Source: JAULUH01 sp032111745 | GTDB taxonomy: Bacteria > Chloroflexota > Anaerolineae > JAAEKA01 | Direction: 5' to 3' | Length of the DNA: 16,585 nucleotides | NCBI GenBank assembly: GCA_032111745.1 | Contig: JAULUH010000368.1 | Location: 1 to 16,585, forward strand | In this document: positions 8,125 to 14,928 of the stretch, in pieces | Numbering within the stretch: position 1 is the first letter of the stretch | How the letters are laid out: the number at the start of each line of letters is the position of its first letter | The notes under the pieces: generated by a model | Database searches by the model: none | What the model was told of the DNA's origin: nothing | Seen by the model: the letters and a program-made list of their open reading frames with translations, nothing else | Position numbers and translations under genes: made by a program

Positions 8125-8179
8125 CATAGCGACCCGTGAGTCGCTGCGTACCGTACGCGGCGACTCACGGGTCGCTATG
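8125..8179. repeat. Compound inverted repeat: 20-bp perfect arms, or three abutting hairpins
   Basis: The arms 8125-8144 and 8160-8179 are perfectly complementary over 20 bases. The 15-base centre itself contains GCGTAC-C-GTACGC (8146-8158). Each arm is also a small dyad: AGCGAC/GTCGCT around CCGTGA (8128-8145), and GCGAC/GTCGC around TCACGG (8160-8175, extendable by a G-T pair to 8159-8176). The sequence can therefore form one long hairpin or three hairpins laid end to end with no spacer. No T-run follows, so it is not a standard intrinsic terminator. It lies in the predicted 5' leader of the beta-oxidation operon. It may be a regulatory RNA structure, a DNA cruciform or protein site, or a dispersed palindromic repeat. 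Confidence 0.9.
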
Positions 8180-8260
8180 CTTCTCCCCCTGTGATACCCG
8201 GCTAGAGGATGGGCGGCACCGAAACCGCCGCCAGCACGAGGCTAACAAGGAGTGTGTTTG

Positions 8261-9469
8261 ATGCAAGACATCGTGATAGTTGGAGGCATCCGGACGCCGA
8301 CCGGGTCGCATGGCGGGGCATTGCGCCCCAAGACGGCCGTGGACCTGGGCGTGCTGGCTTTCAAGACCGTCATCGAGCAGAGCGGCGTGGATCCGGCCCT
8401 GTTCAACGACGTCGTCGTCGGCTGTGCGGCCCAGCCGTCGGAGGCGGCCAACATCGGCCGGGTGATTGCCCTGATGGCGGGGGTTCCCCAGGAGGTGCCT
8501 GGCTACACCGTGCATCGCAACTGTGCCAGCGGCCTGGAGGCTATCGTGAGCGGCTACCGGGCCATTGCCGCGGGCGAGGGTGACCTGTACCTGGTGGGGG
8601 GTGCGGAAAGCTTGAGCAACGTACCCTATGCGGTGAAGGGAGCCCGTTGGGGCCTAAAGCTGCGCCATGGCGAGTTCACCGACATGTTATGGGAGGGGCT
8701 GACCGACCCGGCCTGCGGCCTGATCATGGGAGCAACGGCCGAAAACCTGGCCGAGCGCTACGAGATCAGCCGTGAGGAGCAGGACAACTTCGCCGTGGAG
8801 AGCCACAAGAAGGCGTTCAAGGCACAGCGCATGGACAAGTTCAAGGACGAGATCGTGCCCGTAGAGATCGTCAAGAAGGTGGCCGGCCAGGAGGTGGCCC
8901 GGGAGCTGATCACCCAGGACGAGGGGGTGAATCCCACGTTGAACGTGCGCAAGGCCGCCATGTACCCGGCCGTGTTCAAGAAGGGTGGCACCGTGACCCC
9001 GGCCAACTCCTGCCCATTGAACGACGCTGCGGCGGCCATGATCGTCACCACGGCAGCGCGGGCGGCCGAGCTGGGGCTGAAGCCCAGGGCGCGGATCGCG
9101 GGCTACGCGTTTGTTGGCGTGGATCCGGCCTACATGGGCATTGGCCCGGCCTACGCCATCCCCAAGGCGCTGCAGCGGGCCGGAGTCAAGCTGGATGACG
9201 TCGGCGTGATCGAGCTGAACGAGGCCTTTGCCGCCCAGGTGTTGGCCGTGGCCACTGAGCTGGAGCGCAACGGCACGCCTCTGAATTGGAGCAAGGTCAA
9301 TCCGATGGGCGGTGCGATTGCCTTGGGCCATCCCATCGGCGCTACGGCGGCCAAGCTGGTGGTCACCGCCATGGGCGAGATGGAGCGGGAGCAGCACAAA
9401 TACGGCCTGGTCACCATGTGCGTTGGTGGGGGCCAGGGTGGCGCCATGGTGCTGGAAAACCTAAGTTGA
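8261..9469 (+). CDS. Thiolase (acetyl-CoA acetyltransferase / 3-ketoacyl-CoA thiolase)
   Basis: Thiolase cleaves 3-ketoacyl-CoA with CoA to acetyl-CoA and a shortened acyl-CoA, the last step of beta-oxidation. The 402-residue protein has the nucleophilic cysteine in RNCASGLEA (Cys88), the NEAFA motif, GHPIG with His357 in the NPMGGAIALGHP block, and the second active cysteine in MCVGGGQGG (Cys387). The ATG at 8261 is 8 bases after AAGGAG (8247-8252). The in-frame GTG at 8252 overlaps that site and is rejected. It is the first gene of a seven-gene operon that supplies all other steps of the spiral, which favours a degradative role over acetoacetyl-CoA synthesis. Chain-length preference cannot be read from sequence. 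Confidence 0.95.
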   Translation: MQDIVIVGGIRTPTGSHGGALRPKTAVDLGVLAFKTVIEQSGVDPALFNDVVVGCAAQPSEAANIGRVIALMAGVPQEVPGYTVHRNCASGLEAIVSGYRAIAAGEGDLYLVGGAESLSNVPYAVKGARWGLKLRHGEFTDMLWEGLTDPACGLIMGATAENLAERYEISREEQDNFAVESHKKAFKAQRMDKFKDEIVPVEIVKKVAGQEVARELITQDEGVNPTLNVRKAAMYPAVFKKGGTVTPANSCPLNDAAAAMIVTTAARAAELGLKPRARIAGYAFVGVDPAYMGIGPAYAIPKALQRAGVKLDDVGVIELNEAFAAQVLAVATELERNGTPLNWSKVNPMGGAIALGHPIGATAAKLVVTAMGEMEREQHKYGLVTMCVGGGQGGAMVLENLS

Positions 9470-9523
9470 TGGCCAGGCCGTGGTGGTTGTGGCCGGCGGA
9501 CAGAGCGCAAGCGAGGTAGCAAC

Positions 9524-10756
9524 ATGTATATCTTCAAGGCAGGTGTGGTGGGCGCCGGGTTCATGGGTGCGGAGATCGCCCAGGTGATCAGCTTCAGCGG
9601 GCTGCCGGTGGTGGTCAAGGATGTGGACCCGGGCATGTTGCAGAAGGCGGAAGAACACATCCGCGAGATCTACCAGAGCCGGGTGGACAAGGGCAAGATG
9701 AGCCAGGGTGAGCTGATGGACAAGATGGACCTGATCGAGTTCACCCTGGACTACGACTCCTTCGAAGACGCCGATTTCATCATCGAGGCCGTGCCCGAGA
9801 AGATGGACCTGAAGGTCAAGGTGTTCCAGGACCTGGCCGAGGTCGTGCCTGACACCGCCATCCTGGCCAGCAACACGTCGGCCCTGAGCATCTCGGAGCT
9901 GGGCTTCAAGAGCGGCCGGCCCGAGCGCACCGTGGGCATGCACTTCTTCAGCCCGGCGCACGTGATGAAGCTGGTGGAGGTGATCCCGGGGCTGGACACC
10001 GCGCAGGAGGTGGTGGACGACACAGTGCAATTCGCCGAGAGCCTGCGCAAGATCGCCGTGGTAGTGCAGGAGTGCCCGGGCTTCCTGGTGAACCGCCTGC
10101 TGGCACCCTACCTGCTGGAGGCCACACGCGCGCTGCAGGAGGGTGTAGCTAGTGCTGAGGAGATTGACGAGGCCATGCGCGAGTTCGGCATGCCCATGGG
10201 CGCGTTTGCCCTGATGGACATGATGGGCATCGACGTCAGCGCCCATGCCGGCACCGTAATGGCCCAAGAGTACGGGCCGCGCTTCCAGGCGCCCAGGCTG
10301 ATGACGATGATGATGGCCGCCGGCCGCTACGGCGAGAAGGCCGGGGCAGGCTTCTACGGCTACGGCGAGAGCAGCGACGAGCCGGTGAAGGAGATGATCG
10401 CCCAGGTCCAGGCCGCGGAAGGTCTGCCCAAGGGTGAATTTACCCCGGAGCGCCTGATCTACCCGATGATCAACGAGGCGGTCCTGATCGCGCAGGAGCA
10501 TGTGGCCAGCGTGTCCGACATCGACATGGCGATGATCGCCGGCACCGGCATGACCTACCAGGGCGAGCGCATGGGCCCCATGGCCATCGCCGACGAGTAT
10601 GGACTGGACACGGTGCTGGAGGGGCTGGAGCGCATGATGCAGGCGCCCTGGGGCGGGGAGCGCTTCCGCCCGGCGCAGCTGCTGAAGACCAAAGTGCGCG
10701 CCGGTCACCTGGGCAAGAAGGCCGGCCGCGGCTTTCACGAGTATTTGGATTTCTGA
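9524..10756 (+). CDS. 3-Hydroxyacyl-CoA dehydrogenase
   Basis: This enzyme oxidises 3-hydroxyacyl-CoA to 3-ketoacyl-CoA with NAD+. The Rossmann motif GAGFMG is at 10-15, followed by an acidic residue at the end of strand 2 (Asp33). Catalytic His140 lies in HFFSPAHVMKLVEVI with Glu152, and ECPGFLVNR (183-191) opens the C-terminal part. At 410 residues it is about 100 longer than single-domain enzymes. The second half seems to contain two 3HCDH C-terminal domains (about 185-280 and 325-405), the arrangement of the dehydrogenase half of FadB/FadJ. The hydratase half is absent here and encoded as a separate gene downstream. The ATG is preceded by a modest GCGAGGT about 6-10 bases upstream. The gap after the thiolase is 54 bases. 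Confidence 0.95.
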   Translation: MYIFKAGVVGAGFMGAEIAQVISFSGLPVVVKDVDPGMLQKAEEHIREIYQSRVDKGKMSQGELMDKMDLIEFTLDYDSFEDADFIIEAVPEKMDLKVKVFQDLAEVVPDTAILASNTSALSISELGFKSGRPERTVGMHFFSPAHVMKLVEVIPGLDTAQEVVDDTVQFAESLRKIAVVVQECPGFLVNRLLAPYLLEATRALQEGVASAEEIDEAMREFGMPMGAFALMDMMGIDVSAHAGTVMAQEYGPRFQAPRLMTMMMAAGRYGEKAGAGFYGYGESSDEPVKEMIAQVQAAEGLPKGEFTPERLIYPMINEAVLIAQEHVASVSDIDMAMIAGTGMTYQGERMGPMAIADEYGLDTVLEGLERMMQAPWGGERFRPAQLLKTKVRAGHLGKKAGRGFHEYLDF

Positions 10757-10842
10757 TCGCCAGATGCTGGCCCGGCCGGCGGGGCTCGTCACCGGACCAA
10801 CCAGCGTCTCAGATGACACTTAGCCGATAAGGAGCTATTCCC

Positions 10843-11631
10843 ATGGCAGACTACCAGAACGTCAAATACGGCGTGCAGGACCAGATTGCGGTTATCGCCA
10901 TCGACCATCCGCCGGCCAATGCCTTCGACGTGCGGACGTTGGACGAGCTGGAGGCCGCGTTCGAGGAGGCCACCAGCGACCAGGCGGTGAAGGCTATCGT
11001 GATCACGGGCGCCGGGCAGTTTGCGTTCGTGGCCGGCGCCGACATCAAGGAAATCAAGGGCATGGAGGGGGACCGGGAGGCCATCAAGCGCTACATGCAG
11101 AAGGGCCAGGCTCTTTTCAACAAGATCGAGGCCAGCCGCAAACCGGTGATCGCCGCGGTCAACGCGGCGGCGCTGGGCGGCGGCCTGGAGCTGGCCCTGG
11201 CCTGCCACATGCGCGTGGCGGGCGACAAAGCCCGTTTTGGCCTGCCCGAGATCAACCTGGGGATCATGCCGGGCTGGGGTGGCACCCAGCGTTTGCAGCG
11301 GGTTGTGGGCAAAAGCAAGGCCATCGAGATGATCCTGACCGGTGATCTGCTCAACGCACAGGAGGCCTACCGCGTCAACCTGGTGAACAAGGTGGTGCCG
11401 TCCACGGCGGTGGTCAAGGAGGCCATGGGGTTGGCCAAGAAGATCGGCGAGAAAGGCGGCTTGGCGATTGCCGCGGCGCTGGCAGCCATCGAGGCTGGCA
11501 GCGCGCTGCCGATGGAGGAGGGGCTGGCGGTGGAACTGGAGAACATCACCGGCCTGGCCATGACCAACGATGCCCGCGAGGGCATCCTGGCCTTCATCGA
11601 AAAGCGCCGGCCCCAGTTCAGCGATAGCTAG
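10843..11631 (+). CDS. Enoyl-CoA hydratase (crotonase family)
   Basis: It adds water to trans-2-enoyl-CoA, feeding the dehydrogenase encoded just upstream. The 262-residue length is standard. Both catalytic glutamates are present with the usual spacing of 20: Glu116 in LGGGLELALA and Glu136 in RFGLPEINLGIMPGWGGTQRL. The first oxyanion-hole block, FVAGADIKEI (62-71), is also intact. The common AVNG before the glycine-rich turn reads AVNA, a mild change. The ATG lies 8 bases after AAGGAG (10829-10834), one of the strongest ribosome binding sites in the operon. Gap to the upstream gene is 86 bases without an evident promoter or terminator. Confidence 0.96.
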   Translation: MADYQNVKYGVQDQIAVIAIDHPPANAFDVRTLDELEAAFEEATSDQAVKAIVITGAGQFAFVAGADIKEIKGMEGDREAIKRYMQKGQALFNKIEASRKPVIAAVNAAALGGGLELALACHMRVAGDKARFGLPEINLGIMPGWGGTQRLQRVVGKSKAIEMILTGDLLNAQEAYRVNLVNKVVPSTAVVKEAMGLAKKIGEKGGLAIAAALAAIEAGSALPMEEGLAVELENITGLAMTNDAREGILAFIEKRRPQFSDS

Positions 11632-11687
11632 GCGCGGCGCAGGTGGTCCTGCGTCGGGCGGATGAGGTCAGCGCCCAGGAGAGAGCC

Positions 11688-12827
11688 ATGGACTATTCCT
11701 TCACCGAAGAACAGCAGATGTTTCGCGACATGTTTGCGGATTTCGTGGCCAAGGAGGTGGAGCCGCAGGCCGAGCACATCGACGACAAGGAAGAGGTGCC
11801 CCAGGGCCTGCTGCGCAAGGCCGCGAGGCAGGGCTTCCTGGGCGCGCTGCTGCCCGAGGACTACGGCGGTGCGGCCCTGGACTTGGTGAGCTACATCTTG
11901 CTGTTGGAGGAAGTGGCGAAGTGCTGTATGAGCACGGCTATGACGCTGCACATCCACAACAGCTTGGTGAGCCGGGCCGTCCTGCACTTCGGCACGGAGG
12001 CGCAGAAGGAGGAGTGGCTGCCAGTGCTGGCCGAGGGCAGCGTGCTGGGGGCCTGGGCCCATGCCGAGCCTGACAGCCCGGCGTCGGACCTGATGCAGGC
12101 CACGGCGCGCAGAGAGGGCAACGGCTACGTGCTGCACGGAACCAAAGCGTGGGTATCCAACGCGGGCCAGGCCGGGCTGTTCGTGGTCTTCATGCAGGCA
12201 CCCGAAGGCCCAACGGCCTTCCTGGTGCCGACAGGCGCGGCGGGCCTGAAGCTGGGCGGTCGCGACAAGACCCTGGGGCTGCGCGGGGTACAGATCCATC
12301 CCCTGTACTTCGACGACGTCGTGGCGGAGGCCAGCCAGGTGCTGGGGCAGCCCGGCGGCGCCCAGGCTGTGCTGGACGGAGTGAGTGACTTCTCCCGCCT
12401 GGCCATGGCGACCGTGGCTCTGGGTGGTTCGCAGCACGCGTTGGACCTGGGCGTGAAGTTTGCCATCGAGCGCACCCAGTTTGGCTCGGAGATCGCGCGC
12501 AAGGGGGCGATCCAGGCCTACCTGGCGGATTCGGCGATGGAGGTGGAGACCCTGCGCAGCCAGATCTATCGCGGGGCATCCCTGGCCGAGCAGGGCATCC
12601 TCGATCGAGAGGCTGCGGCCATTGCCAAGCTGTGGGCGAACCGGGTGGCGTACAACGTGAGCAATCGCATGATCCAGACCCATGGCGGCTATGGCTACAT
12701 CCTGGACTACCCCATCGGGCGGGTCTTTCGCGACTGCCGCACCATCGAGGGCATCGAGGGCACCACGCAATCGCAGCAGACCGCGGTAGCTCGCAGCCTG
12801 CTGGCGGCCCAGGGTTTTGAGCTATAG
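11688..12827 (+). CDS. Acyl-CoA dehydrogenase (divergent paralogue)
   Basis: Acyl-CoA dehydrogenases are FAD enzymes that make the trans-2 double bond and pass electrons to ETF. The 379-residue protein keeps ERTQFGSEI (261-269), QTHGGYGY (330-337) and the catalytic glutamate Glu357 in IEGTT. The FAD/substrate block usually read as LTEPGAGSD is altered to AHAEPDSPASD (124-134). The IYEGTNEIQR end is changed to GIEGTTQSQQ. It is therefore an unusual branch, and substrate range cannot be given. The ATG at 11688 follows AGGAGAGAG. An in-frame start at 11643 would add 15 residues before the family's normal N-terminus. It is adjacent to a canonical paralogue, so the two probably differ in chain length or substrate type. 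Confidence 0.93.
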   Translation: MDYSFTEEQQMFRDMFADFVAKEVEPQAEHIDDKEEVPQGLLRKAARQGFLGALLPEDYGGAALDLVSYILLLEEVAKCCMSTAMTLHIHNSLVSRAVLHFGTEAQKEEWLPVLAEGSVLGAWAHAEPDSPASDLMQATARREGNGYVLHGTKAWVSNAGQAGLFVVFMQAPEGPTAFLVPTGAAGLKLGGRDKTLGLRGVQIHPLYFDDVVAEASQVLGQPGGAQAVLDGVSDFSRLAMATVALGGSQHALDLGVKFAIERTQFGSEIARKGAIQAYLADSAMEVETLRSQIYRGASLAEQGILDREAAAIAKLWANRVAYNVSNRMIQTHGGYGYILDYPIGRVFRDCRTIEGIEGTTQSQQTAVARSLLAAQGFEL

Positions 12828-12906
12828 CGAGCTGGCGGTTTGCCGCCGCTGGCCGCCGTTACGGTCAGCGGCCGATATCGGACCAGCTACGGAAGGGCAG
12901 AGGACT

Positions 12907-14070
12907 ATGGACCTGACACTACCGAAAGAGTACGACCTGCTGCGCCAGATGATTCGCGACGTGATGGAGAACGAGTTTGGGCCGGTGGCGGAGGAGGCGG
13001 ATGAGAAGGCCGAAGTGCCCATGGCCGCGCTGAAGAAGGCTGGGGAGGCTGGCCTGTTGGGCATCCCCTTCCCACAGGAGTACGGCGGCTCTGGTGCCGG
13101 CGAGCTGGGCTATGCGGTACTGATGGAGGAGATCAGCCGCGTGGACAGCTCGGTGGCGACCATCGTCGGGGCCCACATCGGCATTGCCGCCATGGCCATC
13201 TACGTCGACGGGTCACATGCGCTGAAAGAGAAATACCTGACGCCCCTGGCCCGCGGCGAGAAGATCGGCGCCTTCTGCCTCACCGAGCCGGGCGCCGGCT
13301 CCGACGCGGCGGCTATCAAGACTCGGGCCGTCCGCGCCAACGGTAAGTGGGCTATCACTGGCAACAAGATCTACATCTCCAACGGCCCCTTCGCCGACCT
13401 CTTCTCCGTGCTGGCGGTGACCGATCCGGCGCTGGGCGCGCGCGGCGGTGTGACCGCCTTCGTGGTAGAGAAGGAGATGGGGACCAAGGTCGGCGTCATC
13501 GAGAAGAAGCTGGGCATCCGCGCCTCGGCCACCTCGGAGATCATCTTCGACGAAGTCGAGGTACCGGCGGCCAACATCATCGGCCAGGAGGGACTGGGCT
13601 TCGTGACCTTCATGAAGACCCTGGACCTGGGCCGGGTGACCGTCGGTGCGGCCTCCCTGGGAGGCGCGCAGAAGGCCCTGGAAATGGTGATCGACTATGC
13701 CCGGCTGGCGGAGCGCTATGGCCTGCCCCTGGCGCACCAGCAACAGGTGCAGTTCATGATCGCGGACATGTATTCCTGGGTCGAGATGCTGCGCGGGCTG
13801 GTTTACCGCACAGCGTGGCTGGTGGACAACAAGCGCCCCTTCGCCCGGGAGGCCTACGTGTGCAAGCTCATGGGCAGCGAAATCGCCAGCAAGTGCGTGA
13901 GCTATGCCATGGAAATCCACGGTGCGCTGGGCTTGAGCCGGGACTACCCGCTGGAACGCGCCTTCCGCGACGCGCGCATCGCCGAGATCTTCGAGGGCAC
14001 TAACGAGATCCAGCGTATCATCATCGCCCGGGACCTGCTGCGCGAGGTCGAGGTATACATCGAGCCGTAG
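12907..14070 (+). CDS. Acyl-CoA dehydrogenase (canonical)
   Basis: This 387-residue FAD-dependent acyl-CoA dehydrogenase has all signature blocks: FCLTEPGAGSDA (123-134), the WAITGNKIYISNG strand region (148-160), and the catalytic glutamate Glu363 in IFEGTNEIQR. The late block EIHGALGLSRDYPLER (336-351) is a slightly altered form of the HGGxGY motif. The ATG at 12907 gives the usual N-terminus. AGAGGA just before it (12899-12904) is close, so the better-spaced GGAAGGGC further upstream may be used. An open frame from 12817 overlaps the preceding gene and has no family residues. It is 79 bases after the first acyl-CoA dehydrogenase gene, with an imperfect 8-bp hairpin in the gap (12848-12869). 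Confidence 0.96.
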   Translation: MDLTLPKEYDLLRQMIRDVMENEFGPVAEEADEKAEVPMAALKKAGEAGLLGIPFPQEYGGSGAGELGYAVLMEEISRVDSSVATIVGAHIGIAAMAIYVDGSHALKEKYLTPLARGEKIGAFCLTEPGAGSDAAAIKTRAVRANGKWAITGNKIYISNGPFADLFSVLAVTDPALGARGGVTAFVVEKEMGTKVGVIEKKLGIRASATSEIIFDEVEVPAANIIGQEGLGFVTFMKTLDLGRVTVGAASLGGAQKALEMVIDYARLAERYGLPLAHQQQVQFMIADMYSWVEMLRGLVYRTAWLVDNKRPFAREAYVCKLMGSEIASKCVSYAMEIHGALGLSRDYPLERAFRDARIAEIFEGTNEIQRIIIARDLLREVEVYIEP

Positions 14071-14094
14071 GGACTCGAGCCGCTGCGACACTCA

Positions 14095-14114
14095 TAGCGT
14101 GTGTTAGTGTGTGC
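14095..14114 (+). repeat. Tandem 10-bp near-repeat in the etfB leader
   Basis: TAGCGTGTGT (14095-14104) is followed directly by TAGTGTGTGC (14105-14114), then by the TAAGGAGG ribosome binding site (14115-14122). The two units differ at two positions. The arrangement, a tandem TAG-GTG repeat touching the ribosome binding site, echoes the TTAGTGT repeat in front of the desaturase gene. Confidence 0.6.
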
Positions 14115-14129
14115 TAAGGAGGCGACCAA

Positions 14130-14912
14130 GTGCGTATCGCCGTCTGTATCAAGCAAGTGTTGGACCCAGCGACCATCAAGGTGAGCCGCAGCCGGCAGGC
14201 CATCGACGATCGCCAGGCCCGCAGGATCATGAACCCATCGGATCGCTGGGCGCTGGAGACGGCCCTCCGATATAAGGCCGAGGATCCCACAGTGGACGTG
14301 GTGGCGCTGACCATCGGCGATAACGAGGCCGAACACGTGCTGCGGGAGGCGCTGGCGCGGGGTGCTGACCGGGCCATCCTGCTCAGTGATCCCGTGCTGG
14401 TGAAAGCCACAGGGGCCGGCCGGGCCAAGGTCATTGCGGCCGCGGTTAACCGGTTGCGCGGGGTGCAGTTGGTGCTCACAGGCTGCATGGCCCTGGACAC
14501 GGGCCGGGGCGAGCTGGCCCCGCGGCTGGCCATCGAGCTAGGCGACTGGCCCGTCTTGATGGACGCGGAGCAGCTCCGGGTGGAGGACGGCCACGTGCGG
14601 TGCCTGCAATACATCGACTCCTGCTACTACGCGAGCAGCTACCCGCTGCCCGTGGTGGCGTCGATCAGGGAAACCTCAGAACGCCCCCACTATCCCCATG
14701 GCGCGGCCATCATCAACGCCTACCGCACCAAGAACGTCGAGATCTGGAGTAGCCTGGCCTTGGGCATCGACCTGTCCCAGTTGCCGCCGCCGGCGACGGA
14801 CCGCCGCCTGCGGGTACCCCCGGAGCGCGAGTATGGGGTGATTCTGGAGGGCTCGTTCGCGGAGGCTGTGCAGGCGTTACTGGCCAACCTGAAGAGCCGG
14901 CGAGTGCTATAG
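14130..14912 (+). CDS. etfB: Electron transfer flavoprotein, beta subunit
   Basis: EtfB pairs with EtfA to form the FAD/AMP heterodimer that accepts electrons from acyl-CoA dehydrogenases. The 260-residue length is typical, and family blocks are clear: MRIAVCIKQVLDPA at the start, EALARGADRAILL (about 74-86), LVLTGCMALD (114-123), and RPHYPHGAAIINAYRTKNVEIW near 190-211. The nucleotide-loop consensus, usually DGDTGQVGP, reads DTGRGELAP, losing the Thr and Gln of TGQ while keeping the length. It begins with GTG, 7 bases after a perfect TAAGGAGG (14115-14122). It follows the second acyl-CoA dehydrogenase by 59 bases and precedes etfA by 16. Whether the pair is bifurcating cannot be decided from sequence alone. 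Confidence 0.92.
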   Translation: MRIAVCIKQVLDPATIKVSRSRQAIDDRQARRIMNPSDRWALETALRYKAEDPTVDVVALTIGDNEAEHVLREALARGADRAILLSDPVLVKATGAGRAKVIAAAVNRLRGVQLVLTGCMALDTGRGELAPRLAIELGDWPVLMDAEQLRVEDGHVRCLQYIDSCYYASSYPLPVVASIRETSERPHYPHGAAIINAYRTKNVEIWSSLALGIDLSQLPPPATDRRLRVPPEREYGVILEGSFAEAVQALLANLKSRRVL

Positions 14913-14928
14913 CGGAGGGCAATATCGT

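Larger units (their letters stand above)
7746..8260. other. Divergent intergenic region between mutL and the beta-oxidation operon
   Basis: This stretch of 515 bases has no convincing gene. It holds the mutL promoter, a 9-bp direct repeat TGACGAACG (7830-7838 and 7846-7854), and two palindromic operator-like sites around a plus-strand promoter (7964-8040). It also holds a large compound inverted repeat (8125-8179) and the thiolase ribosome binding site (8247-8252). Two short open frames (7845-8129 plus, 7950-8168 minus) look like chance: neither has a ribosome binding site or a recognisable product. The rest, about 7860-7960 and 8045-8120, shows nothing I can interpret. Confidence 0.7.

Noticed and set aside
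7845..8129. Small open frames in the mutL-thiolase intergenic region (7845-8129 plus, 7950-8168 minus)
   Set aside because: No ribosome binding site, no recognisable product, and they cross the promoter, operators and hairpin that better explain the region.
8125..8179. The large palindrome as an intrinsic terminator
   Set aside because: No T-run follows on either strand, and it lies between divergent genes, where a terminator for either neighbour is not expected.
9461..10819. A 452-residue minus-strand open frame over the hydroxyacyl-CoA dehydrogenase gene
   Set aside because: It is antisense to a gene with full catalytic motifs. The product is His/Leu/Gln-rich and unrecognisable.
11628..12770. 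A 380-residue minus-strand open frame over the first acyl-CoA dehydrogenase gene
   Set aside because: It is a shadow of the coding strand with biased composition and no ribosome binding site.
12848..12869. Hairpin GCTGGCCG/CGGTCAGC between the two acyl-CoA dehydrogenase genes as a terminator or riboswitch
   Set aside because: The stem is imperfect, no T-run follows, and the genes are evidently one operon. Such hairpins arise often in GC-rich gaps.
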